Assembly: GCA_958450365.1 (NCBI GenBank)
Contig: CAUEEP010000936.1
Span: 736,001 to 800,000, forward strand
Origin: Mesorhabditis belari
Taxonomy: Eukaryota > Nematoda > Chromadorea > Rhabditida > Rhabditidae
DNA length: 64,000 nucleotides
Reading direction: 5' to 3'
Shown: in pieces, positions 31,657 to 42,471 of the stretch
How positions within the stretch are numbered: position 1 is the first letter of the stretch
Layout: every line of letters begins with the position of its first letter
Notes under the pieces: model-generated
What the model saw: only the letters and a program-made list of their open reading frames with translations
The model's database searches: none
Told to the model about the DNA's origin: nothing
Position numbers and translations under genes: made by a program

Positions 31657-34600
31657 TCAGGGTGCGGCTGTGGTCGTGTAGGCCGAACATGTCACCGGAT
31701 CCGAGCCGAGATTCACGCAGTGTAAGTACGGTGCATAGACACCCTAAAATTCAAAATTTTCTTTTTTCAGCAGTAATTCAAAGATCAACTCTTATCTAGA
31801 AAGGGTTTTCCGTCGTTTGCCTTCAAAATTTGTTCCTAAACTTAATATCTTAAGCACAAACATCACAGGTCACATAGTTGCCGACACCACCACCGGGGCT
31901 CATCGTCTCGCAAACGCAATTGTTGTATAGATGAGAATAGGCATCACCGGCACAATAGTTGCCGGAATCGAAAAGTTGCGTTCCGTTCTGAACAACTTTT
32001 TGGATAAGACAAGGAATTGTGCACTCACGTTTGAGTAGAACTGATAGTTATTGATAACAGCATGGTCAAACGGATCTTGGCAACCTTGGGGAATCGACAC
32101 AGGCTTGCATCTATATTATGCATTAGTCAAGTATAAAAAGAAGTGTTTAAGTCGTTTTGCATCTATAAACTCACAATCCAGTGACCCCGATGGCTAGCTC
32201 AGTGTATGGGGGTCCAGGAATGGCACTATCACAGACGCAGTCTGGAAAAATTTTATTGTTAAAAACAACAAATCTTTTAGCTTTTGTACCTGGCATCACT
32301 TCTCCCATCGGAACACATTCGACTTTGACGATACTGATTGTGTCTCGTGCTAGGAACTGTGTACCATCTCCACTGCAAACCATGGCCCCAGGTACGGGAT
32401 CCCCGAATCCCGATGCACTTCCGACGGTGAAAGATTCGCTTGCGTTCGCAGCAGTGAACTAAAGAAAAATGTCTTTTTTGTTTAAATAAAGCACTCACTA
32501 TAAGATGAGCCTTGTAGTACTCCGACGGGGGCACGCAGATAAAGCTCCAAATCATGCACGTCGTAAACTCGAAAGTTGTGTAGTCGTAGTCAGTTGTTGA
32601 TGTAAACGTCGCTACAAGTAATCGGTAAATAGGTAGTTAACTTGTAAAAAATGTTTTTAATTGCTTTCCAAGAAAGATTACAGCAAAAAGTTTATATTTC
32701 ATACCCGAGAAGACGTTGGGATCGGTTGAACCCACAAGCTGGATCGCTGGATTTGTGGCTGTGCAACTTTGACAATCTAAAAAATGGAAAATCAGTTTAA
32801 CAATTGTAAAAAGATATTATAATTCGACGCAAATTAGTGGCAAATTAGTGTGTAATTTATGGGATTTAGTGTAAGCATTTAGAAAAAAAAATTATACAGT
32901 CGGTTCTCTCTATAATGGAATGAAAAGGACCAAAAAATGTTTCAGCGATATAGAGTGCCGTTTTATATAGCTTAGCGTCGGCCAGGATCAAAATTCCATT
33001 CCGTTATATAGAATTCCATTATAGAGAGAGTGGATTGTAAAGAGTTAATCGGTTTTTCAAAAACAAATAACCAAAAAAGTAAAAAGAACCTTTTGGAGGG
33101 GTAGTAGTGGTGGTGGTAGTAGTGGTTGTCGTTGTCGTTGTCGTTGTGGTCGTGGTTACCATCTAAAATTCATGAAAAGAAATACTTAGACAATTCGAAA
33201 TTTCAAAGCATTCGGAAGATATGAAATCAAACTCACTTCTCCCATCGGAACACATTCGACTTTGACGATACTGATTGTGTCTCGTGCAAGAAACGCTGTA
33301 CCATCATCGCTGCAAACCATAGCCCCAGGCACGGGATCCCCGAATCCGGATGCATCTCCGACGGTGAAAGATTGACTTGCGTTCGCAGCAGTGAACTAAA
33401 GAAAAATGTATTTTTTTTGTCTAAATAAAGCACTCACTATGAGATGAGCCTTGTATTGGCTTGAAGGTGGCGTGCATACATAGCTCCAAACTCCGCAAGT
33501 CGTAATTACGCCGGTTGTATAGTCGTAATCGCTTTGTGTAGCAAAAGTCGCTGAAGCAAAATGAAATACGTTATGCTCTTCAAAAATATAGTGTCTAGTA
33601 GATTTCTCAAGCGCAAAAATATTTCAGTATTAGGGACAAAGGAATCAGACTTTTGTGTGATCGATGGGCTCAATTTTTGGAAAATAACGAAGATTACATT
33701 TTTGATTGATTAAATTGCGATAAATAAGTTTTATAGCTTTTGGATCGCAAAAACACGTGTGTTCCTTCTGGGGATGCGTAATCGCGTGCTAACTGGCCGC
33801 TTCGGTTCAATTACCCAAGTTTAACGTCATTTTAAACCTTGATTTTCTTGCTTGTTTCACCATAGAATTCTATCAAACTTTGACATAGACTAACTCTAAT
33901 AGTGCTGCTACTATATAAATTTAAAAGCATATAAAAGCCAGATTTTTCAAGCTGACCGTTCTTGGTGAATTCACCATAGAATCTGCTCCATAGCTTAATA
34001 TTAAAATAGAAAATGTTTCTAGTCTCTACTATCAAAAAATGAGAAAATCTATGGTGAATTGAAGGAATGCGGTCATGGTAAATGATAATTTCATATGATT
34101 CAGCCTAATATAATATAAGTTAGTTTTACATACCCGAGAAGACGTTGGGATCGGTTGAACCCACTTTCTGAATCGGTGGACTTGTGGCCGTGCAACTCTG
34201 ACAATCTGCAAAAAGGGAAAATCAGTTCAGCGATTTTAAAAAATCTAGTCTAAAAATGATATTATACTTTGAAGCTAGCTAGTGTTATGTTAAAGTAAAT
34301 TATTATAGTTTCTGTTTCCTAAAATTGGTGCTTCCTATGTTATTTTTCAGAAATAAGAAAACACCTTTTGGAGGGGTAGTAGTGGTGGTGGTAGGAGTGG
34401 TTGTCGTTGTCGTTGTGGTCGCCATCTAAAATTGATGAAAAGAAATACTTAGCTAATTCAAAACTTAAAAGCATTCGTAAAATATGTAATCAAACTCACT
34501 TCTCCCATCGGAACACATTCGACTTTGACGATACTGATTGTGTCTCGTGCAAGAAACGCTGTACCGTCAGCGCTGCAAACCATAGCCCCAGGCACGGGAT

Positions 34601-37600
34601 CCCCGAATCCGGATGCATCTCCAACGGTGAAAGATTGGCTTGCGTTCGCAGCAGTGAACTAAAGAAAAATGTCTTTTTTGTTTAAATAAAGCACTCACTA
34701 TGAGATGAGCCTTGTATTGGCTTGAAGGTGGCGTGCATACATAGCTCCAAACTCCACAAGTCGTAATTACGCCGGTCGTATAGTCGTAATCGCTTTGTGT
34801 AGCAAAAGTCGCTGAAGCAAAATGAAATACAGCGTTATGCTCTTCAAAAGTGTAGTTTCTAGTAGATTTCTCAAGCGCAAAAATATTTTAATATAATGAA
34901 AGTTGGTTTTACATACCCGAGAAGACGTTGGGATCAGTCGAACCCACTTTCTGAATCGCTGGGCTTGTGGCCGTGCAACTCTGACAATCTGCAAAAAGAG
35001 AAAATCAGTTCAGCGATTGTAAAAAAATCTAGACTAAAAATGATATTATACTTTGAAGCTAGTTAGTGTTATGTTAAAGTAAATTATTACAGTTTCTGTT
35101 TCGTTGGTGATTGGTGCTTCCTATGTTATTTTTCAGAAATAAGAAAAAAACCTTTTGGAGGGGTAGTAGTGGTGGTGGTAGTAGTGGTTGTCGTTGTCGT
35201 TGTGGTCGTGGTTGCCATCTAAAATTGATGAAAAGATATACTAAGGCTCGAAACTTAAAAGCATTCGGAAAATATGAAATCAAACGCACTTCTCCCATCG
35301 GAACACATTCGACTTTGACGATACTGATTGTGTCTCGTGCTAGGAACTGTGTACCATCCCCACTGCAAACCATGGCCCCAGGTACGGGATCCCCGAATCC
35401 GGATGCATCTCCGACGGTGAAAGATTGACTTGCGTTCGCAGCAGTGAACTAAAGAAAAATGTCTTTTTTGTTTAAATAAAGCACTCACTATGAGATGAGC
35501 CTTGTAATCATCTGACGGAGGCACGCAGATAAAGCTCCAAGTCATGCACGTCGTAAACTCGAAGGTTGTGTAGTCGTAGTCAGTTGTTGAGGCAAACGTC
35601 GCTACAAGTAATGGGGAGATTTTAATAAGGTTTGCCACAAATAATGAGGTCTTATTTTAGAAACCTTGCCCCAAAGCTTAAGTTATTAAAAATATCCATA
35701 CTTTTAAAAAAATGCTTTAGATGGTTTTAAAGTGTTTTGTTTGACGTAAATTTTTATGGAATGACAAATGTTTAACAGTCTCCTTAAAGTAACTCAAAAA
35801 TATTGCAATATAAGTATCTCATAACACTATAATACATACCTGAGAAGACGTTGGGATCGGTTGAACCTACAATTTGAATCGCTGGACTTGTTTCCGTGCA
35901 ACTCTGGCAATCTGTAAAAATTAAACCATTACTTTACTTTAACTCAGTACTGTAAAGAAAATATTTAAAGTGGTTTTTGGAGAGAATTTGTCGGTCGAAA
36001 TGGTTTACACGTGCACTTATCTAAAAGCACATAGGCAAAAATGCAAAATGAACCTTTTATCGGAGTTGTTGTAGTTGTGCCGGTGGGTGCCGCCTAAAAT
36101 TGATGAAAAGATATACTAAGGCAATTCGAAATTTCGAAGCATTCGGAAGATATGAAATCAAACTCACTTCTCCCATCGGAACACATTCGACTTTGACGAT
36201 TTTGATTGTGTCTCGTGCAAGAAACGCTGTACCATCATCGCTGCAAACCATAGCCCCAGGCACGGGATCCCCGAATCCGGATGCATCTCCGACGGTGAAA
36301 GATTGGCTTGCGTTCGCAGCAGTGAACTAAAGAAAAAGTTCTTGTTTCAATAAAGCACTCACTATGAGATGAGCCTTGTATTGGCTTGAAGGTGGCGTGC
36401 ATACATAGCTCCAAACTCCGCAAGTCGTAATTACGCCGGTTGTATAGTCGTAATCGCTTTGTGTAGCAAAAGTCGCTGAAGCAAAATGAAATACGTTATG
36501 CTCTTCAAAAATATAGTGTCTAGTAGATTTTCTCAAGCGCAAAAATATTTTAATATAATGAAAGTTGGTTTTACATACCCGAGAAGACGTTGGGATCGGT
36601 CGAGCCCACTTTCTGAATCGCTGGACTTGTGGCCGTGCAACTCTGACAATCTGCAACAATAAAAAAGTTGCGTCTTTGTTTCAATTGTTTTGTATAAACC
36701 AGATTTTTGTATAATACGCTTTTCGCTCTACGCGGATATTCTACCTAGTGGTACTGAGGGCACGTACCAGATATCTGATTGCAGAAACGGATTCTTCGCC
36801 CCCGAAAACCCTCGAGTACAAATTTTCAGCTTTCTAGCTCACTTCGTTGTAATTTTACCTTAACGTAATTTTCTATTGTCGGCGTGGCGTGGCGTTTTAT
36901 TTTTTTTGTATGTAGTAGATGTTATTAAGAGATTACAGTCGACTCTCTCTATAACGAAATGGAATTTTGATTTCGGCCGACGCTAGGCTATATAAAACGG
37001 GGTTCTATATAACGGAAACATTTTTAAATTTTGCCCGGAAGTGGATTTTTTTGAACACCCTGTATATAAAATATTGTTTAGGAAATCTATGACCGATTGG
37101 AAAAAGAGTTACTCCTTATCTTCGAAAGCACAAAACAAGAAATTGAACCTTTTTTAGAGGTAGTCGTAGTCGCTTTATTGGTTGTGGTTGTGATCTTGGT
37201 TGTTGTTGCCTTGGTTGTTGTAGCCTTGGTTGTTGTAGCCTTGGTTGTTGTAGCCTTGGTTGTTGTAGCCTTGGTTGTTGTAGCCTTGGTTGTAGCCTTT
37301 GTTGTCGTTGTCGCCTAAAGTTTTTACTCACTAATCAAGACGATTTGTTGTGAGATTTCTCCAATCTCCTTTTAAGTGTTGGGGTTCTGGCTCGATTTTA
37401 GAGAAATTACGATGGACAATGCTATAGATTTTGTTTCTTTGCAAGTTTAACTTTATAACAAACCAACCGGGCAAGCGGGAAGCGGAAGAATCGGATCTGG
37501 TGGCAATGCAAGACCACAGACGGGTCGATCGGTGGCCAAATTTGTGACCTAAATTCGAAAATTAAGGCACTTCTCGAATACGATCTTTACCAAAGGGAAC

Positions 37601-38890
37601 CCAACGCCGCATTCATTTCCTGGGCACGCAGCATTTGGGCAATTAATTGTTCTCGACGCTGCACCACTAAATTTGGAGTACACACTTTGCCCAGTTTACA
37701 GTTTAGTTTGCCCAGTTATTGAGCTTCCTAAAATATTTGTGATTTTGCAAAACATACGTGCATGGGACTCCTAAGGCTGTCGTTCGGCAACTCCGAGTTT
37801 GCTTCAGCGTTCCCTGCATTCCACAAGTTGCCGTACAGATGGTGCTCGAAACCCAAGCAGTCCAGAGTCCAGTTGCCGGATAAGCACACGTTTTCAATAC
37901 TTCTTTGAAAAAAGGTAATCATAAGAAAAGCGCAAAAAAAAACTTGTGATTTGACATTCCGGAGCCTCATAGTCAGTTTCTTGAGTCACATTTCCACAAA
38001 GGGTTTTCCCTGTAGCCGGGGCGATATACTGCAAACCAACTTTGCATTCAAATCAAAACGTAGTGAAAAAAGGAAAGACTACTTGAAAACGTCAAACTAT
38101 CGGCGAGAACTATCAGTTAGCTTAATAAATTTTTGGAAAGCCCCACAGTCGAATATCCGGTAGCACATTTTGGGGCGACAGGGCACGCCAACGGGACACA
38201 CGGTCTCAACCGGGAATACGGACCACTAAAGTTTTCATGTTTAACAGAAAAAGGTTTCAATTGGCTTCTCATCTATTTGACTTTAATATCTATTTGTTTC
38301 ACACACCTGCACGGGCATCCAAATGTGTATGAGGTGCAATTTCTTTTTTGAACTTTTTTCCCTTTCAATCCACAAGTGGCACTACAGGTCGTAACGTCTA
38401 CCCAGTTTGTCCATGTGCCTGAAAGAGCATAAGCATAAACTGATTTTCTAAAGAGTCCTTGTATCTTTTGAAAATCATTTAAAAAATTGAGACAAACAAA
38501 CCGCCAGTCGGACAGGTTGTACAAACGGGAAGGGCTGCTAGAGCAGTAGCAACTAAAATATTTTTTGACGATTTTTTTGCTTTCTGGTTTCTCATAAATT
38601 CTAATCTTCTAATCCTTTAAGCTTATTTATATTTCAGCTAATTGTAAGCTACAACTGAGTGTCGCTCTACACTAGACATGTGCTTTAGTTAGATTCGGTT
38701 CGGTTTTGATTTTTTCGGTCCGTTTGGGTGCCAAAACCAAACCGAGAAAAAAAAGAGAACTGAAACACAGATCAAATCTACATATACGGTGCTTATCACT
38801 AAGTGAAATCAAACATAATTTAATTTAAAATTAATATTTACAAAACCCACCGTATGTGCTAAGCAGCACAGCAGCAGCGAAGCCGATCAT
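31657..38890 (-). CDS. Secreted TSP1-repeat and C6-domain protein, about 1,050 residues
   Basis: Predicted extracellular or cuticle-associated protein of a nematode type; its molecular role is unknown. Exons 38851-38890 and 38502-38552 encode a signal peptide. TSP1-type repeats lie in 38307-38418 (GTWTNWVDVTTCSATCG) and 37758-37899 (LWTAWVSSTICTATCG), with cysteine-rich exons at 38147-38225, 37944-38028, 37591-37666 and 37468-37548. A Thr-rich KATTT exon follows (37149-37314). Five C6 modules then run 36054-36650, 35152-35911, 34365-34988, 33090-34205 and 32290-32776. Each has six cysteines (two in CQSC, then TTC, the Y/F-I/V-C, MVCS and VECVP positions), and the first four end in a Thr-rich linker exon. 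Tail exons are 32175-32241, 32029-32110, 31862-31987 and 31657-31743, ending TTTAAP. Reading phase is continuous through all exons that I checked in full. Confidence 0.87.
32895..33038. mobile_element. Short MITE with CAGTCGGTTCTCTCTATAAT-like ends (copy 1)
   Basis: The left end is mirrored by ATTATAGAGAGAGTGGATTG at the right. The interior carries GGCCGACGCTA-type sequence shared with 36945-37075. It lies in an intron between C6 modules 4 and 5. Confidence 0.75.
33553..34132. other. Expanded intron in C6 module 4
   Basis: In the other modules the corresponding intron is much shorter (about 100-240 bp). The extra sequence contains a block with repeated TCACCATAGAAT words (near 33858 and 33969) and no coding sequence. 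Confidence 0.6.
36945..37075. mobile_element. Short MITE with ACAGTCGACTCTCTCTATAA end (copy 2)
   Basis: It shares the CGGCCGACGCTAGGCTATAT interior with copy 1. The right end runs into ACACCCTGTAT, which resembles a mariner end. It lies in the intron between the KATTT exon and C6 module 1. Confidence 0.65.
37149..37314 (-). repeat. Coding 15-bp minisatellite (KATTT repeat)
   Basis: On the minus strand AAGGCTACAACAACC units encode Lys-Ala-Thr-Thr-Thr about eight times. The flanks are an in-phase acceptor (37315) and a GTTCAA donor (37148), so this is a real exon of the TSP1/C6 gene. Thr density suggests O-glycosylation. Confidence 0.88.
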
Positions 38891-39268
38891 TTCAGAAAAG
38901 AGATGGAACGCTTAGGACTCCTTGTTCTGCTTGTCCATGGCTCCTTCTTCTCCAATTTATACGGAAAAATTGAACCCGCCATTTAAACGCTGAATGTATT
39001 TTAATCCCTTTTTTTGAATAGCCAACAATGCTGGCTTTGATCACAGAAAAGTTCATATCTGAGGATCGATTTTTCGTCTGCGGAAGTAGATATTTTTTCA
39101 CATGGAAACAAAGAGTGAAAAGGGAATTTTCAATGTTAAAGTTTTTCATCTTTAACGCCAAAATTTTTGATTTGATTTTCTACTTTCGTAACTGGAGAGT
39201 GACTGGGAAACAGTTAAGACAGCCAACAACTAAGAGTGTTCATTTTCGTGTTTTAAGCTGTATTTTAC
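38891..39268. other. Upstream region of the TSP1/C6 gene
   Basis: Probable promoter region for the minus-strand gene. No TATA-like element stood out, and no other gene was found. Confidence 0.4.
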
Positions 39269-40110
39269 AGGGTGCACCATAATTATCGCAACAAGATAAT
39301 GTTCGAATTTTAAGGCAGACAAGAGCAAAAAAGACACATTTTTAACTGAATAACATTTATTGTACATTAACAATTAGAAATGAACTATCAAATTCTAATC
39401 AGTCACGATTAGCATTTGAGTAGGCTCGCAGGCGTCTCGGGAAGGCAATAGGCGATAGGCTGGATCGAGCCCTTCCCACGCTTTCAACAGTGATTTTTTC
39501 AAGCTTTCGATGTTTTTGTGGGGCTTTGAACAAGATTGGGCTTGTAGAGCCGACCACACTGAGAAATCCCTTGGGTTCAGGTCTGGAGAGCTAGGTGGGC
39601 ACTCAGACAAAGAAATGAAACCCGAGAAGCTGTTTTGGCAGAACTCTTGGACTTCTTGGATTGTGGGCCGGTGCGCCATCTTGCTGATAAGTCCAAATGC
39701 AATTTCCAAAATGTTTACAAACCCAGGGCAAGAGTTCATACTTGAGAAGAGCCGGTTATCGTTATCGGAATCGAATTTCACACCTTGGGGAACAAATATG
39801 AGAGGAGTCTTTCTGTTGCAGTGATGCCGCCGAAAACCATCACAAAAGCTGGATGTGCACTTCGAAAAACCGTATCATTCGGTTGAGGTTCGGCCCAGAC
39901 TTTTAAGAGGGCCTGTTTGCTTGTTAAGAAGGCCTTCAACGGTAACTATCTTTTCATCTGTGAACAAGATATTGTGATGGACAATTCCACTGAAGCACCG
40001 CCGATTCCAAAATGTCTACGAGCCCGGGGCAAGAGTTCATCCTTGTGAAGAGCCAGAAAAACCTTGTTGCCACGCGTGGTACCTGGTTGCGACAATTATC
40101 TGGCTCAATA
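39269..40110 (-). pseudogene. Mariner-type transposase remnant with terminal repeats
   Basis: The left end is ACAGGGTGCACCATAATTAT followed by CGCAAC. A diverged inverted counterpart (GTTGCGACAATTATCTGG) lies near 40087. Minus-strand fragments in different frames retain VMVFGGIT, QQDGAPAH (second Asp) and SSPDLNPRDFSVWS (third Asp) of a DDD/E transposase. At least two frameshifts and loss of the N-terminus make it inactive. A block of about 50 bp (39698-39745) is duplicated near 40003-40050. Confidence 0.85.
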
Positions 40111-41380
40111 TCTGGCTTGGCTTAAAAGGTGTTTTGTAGAGAAAAGATATGGTTTTCTTATCTTTGAAGCCCCTGGGATTTACTATTAAATTGAGTTGAA
40201 AAGCGCTTCTTTAAAGAATACTGACATTTCATGTGCATTGACCCTTTACTACGATTCGTATGCCGAATTTCTAGAAGACCCTTGCTTTTGGTGTACTTTT
40301 GCTCATTAAAAAATATTTTTTTTGGAAATAAAGCTTTGCAGTACACTAATTTTTGATAGTAATGAATGAAACTTTTTGGTTCCATTAAAAACTTTGTCTC
40401 ATTTTCAATGCGGGCAGCAAAATTATCAAGCACGGTTTCAATTTTCAATATTCAAATGCATGTCTCTACGTGGCTAGGAAGTCAAATTTATGGCTCAATA
40501 CTGATGCCTTTTCAAAATGACTTAATTTCAACTCAATATCGATTCAAAGCCCCATTGGCGAGCTATTTTCAAAGCTTTTGTGTTCGTTTTTATAGTTCAG
40601 AGGAATTGTATGCCGCTCCGTTATTTGGAAATAAAATTTTCCACTTCCTAGAGTAACTGGAACCAAAAGCCAAACTTCAGTATGTCAAGTAACTTCAAAG
40701 TTACAAGTTTACATTTTTCTATCGACCCAACCCAGCGAACAATGAAATTTTCGCAAAAGTTAAAGAAAGAGAAAAATAATTGAAGGATAGGAGAACCATT
40801 TGAGTTTCTTTAATCATAGAAATCTGACCTATTGACGATCGGAAAGTAAAAAAAAGGAGTCGATCAATGTGCGACATCGAAAAAATAAAAATGCTCTAAA
40901 AGCTAATAAAATAAAGTTGTTTATGTATAGAATTTACTCAAAAATTAACATCTTTAGCGTTTTGCTTAAGTTTTATTCTCAAAGTCAAAAGGATAACAAA
41001 ATTATGATGAGATTTTGGTGAGCGGCAAGAAAATTTACTTCACGCCGCTTACACCGCTCATCACACCGCTTTTCACCGTATTTTTCATCTTTCTGAAAGT
41101 TTCCTTTCATCATTGGAATTTTATTCTGATTGTTTTGTGTTTCTCCATTGGATATGGCTCATTTTTGTCATTAAACGGAAGTTTATCTTGAAAAATAAGA
41201 GCAAAACTTATTTCTCCACCTAGCGAGTTTTAGCTCAAAAATTTTATCGTTTTTATTTCTTATTTATTCTTATTTATCTTCCGAATGCTTTGAAATTTCA
41301 AATTTTTAGAAATTTTTCGAATTTTCGAATTTAAATTTGTAGTTATCCTAATAGTATTTATTATGCACCACGATGTCAGT
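40111..41380. other. Intergenic, nothing recognised
   Basis: Short frames (for example 40158-40448 minus and 40366-40656 plus) show no conservation that I can recognise. Confidence 0.4.
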
Positions 41381-42270
41381 AGAAAGTTTTAATTTTATGG
41401 CAAAATTCTCATGGTGGCTCAGAAGTTTCTTGTATTGTGAGTGATATGGTGAAAATCATGAAAAAGCATCAAAATTTCCTTGAGCACACCTAGAGCTACC
41501 GGAAATATTTTTAAAATTTGACCCGAAGTCGACTTTTTTGAGACACCGAGATTAAAAATATTTCCGGTGGCTCTAGGTGTGCTCAAGGAAATTTTGATGC
41601 TTTTTCATGATTTTCACCATATCACCCCCAATACAAGAAACTTCTGAGCCACCATGGTCACCACCACCACCATGAGACTTTTGACATAAAATTAAAACTT
41701 GCTATTGGCTTGGGGGGATTTGGGGGGCTAGTAATAGCTTTCCCCCCCAAGTGCTGCAGTTTTTTACTCTGATTTTTCATAGATTCCAGCTTTTTGAAGC
41801 TAGTTATTCTTATTTATCTGCCGAATGCTTTGAAATTTATTGGCGTCGTGGTGCATAATAAATACTATGAGGATAAATACAAATTTAAACCATGCACTTT
41901 ATCGATCAGCGTTTCCTTGGAAAAACGGGACACTTCTTTAGAAAAAGGCGAGTTGAAAAGCTATTCTGTATGACAGATTATCATATAATGTAGATGAATA
42001 AAATTTTTGGCTAAAAAATCTTAGTTTATATAATAACTTTAATATGACACCACGATGTCAGTAGAAAGTTTTAATTTTATGGCAAAAGTCTCATGGTAGC
42101 TCAGAAATTTCTTGTATTGGGAGTGATATGGTGAAAATCATGAAAAAAGCATCAAAATTTCACGACCTCAAAAAAATCATTTTTCCACCATATCTACCAC
42201 CCAGAGCCACTGGAAATATTTTTTAAATTTGACTCAAAGTGGATTTTTTTTTTTTGAAACACCCTGTATA
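41381..42270. repeat. Fold-back repeat and a partial second copy
   Basis: Arms at about 41390-41520 and 41545-41690 pair through GGTGAAAATCATGAAAAAGC and its complement. A third, single copy follows at 42050-42270 and ends in ACACCCTGTATAA. Related CATCGTGGTGCATAAT/GTGTCTCATAAAAAA pieces occur at 48570-48790, 59370-59650 and 61720-62100. Confidence 0.8.
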
Positions 42271-42471
42271 AACGCTCAGAAATTAGTTACCCATTTCACC
42301 TGTTAATTCTCATGTAAAACAGCGGTGAACCCGAAAAATGCACCTGTTTGTGGAAGGTACTATAGACGTGTTTATGAATATAAACACGGGCACACCCTCC
42401 TATTTGAATGTCCACATTTTTAAAGTCAAAACTTTTGAAGACTAAAAAAAGGTTTTCGTTAAAACTCACCG

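Larger units (their letters stand above)
32290..36650 (-). repeat. Five tandem C6-domain exon modules
   Basis: Each module has the same order: an exon with CQSC...GSTDPNVFSG, an exon with DYDYTT...YKAHLI, an exon with FTAANAS...VECVPMGE, and (modules 1-4) a Thr-rich linker exon. Introns are also similar between modules. Modules 1, 3 and 4 share one variant of the second exon (GVWSYVCTPPSSQYKAHLI); modules 2 and 5 share another (WSFICVPPS). Confidence 0.9.

Noticed and set aside
32181..36330. Repeated plus-strand frames (SPIGTHSTLTILIVS type)
   Set aside because: They recur only because they are antisense to the repeated third exon of each C6 module.
37097..37318. Plus-strand Val/Leu-rich frame
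   Set aside because: It is the antisense of the KATTT-coding exon. Splice signals and phase support the minus strand.
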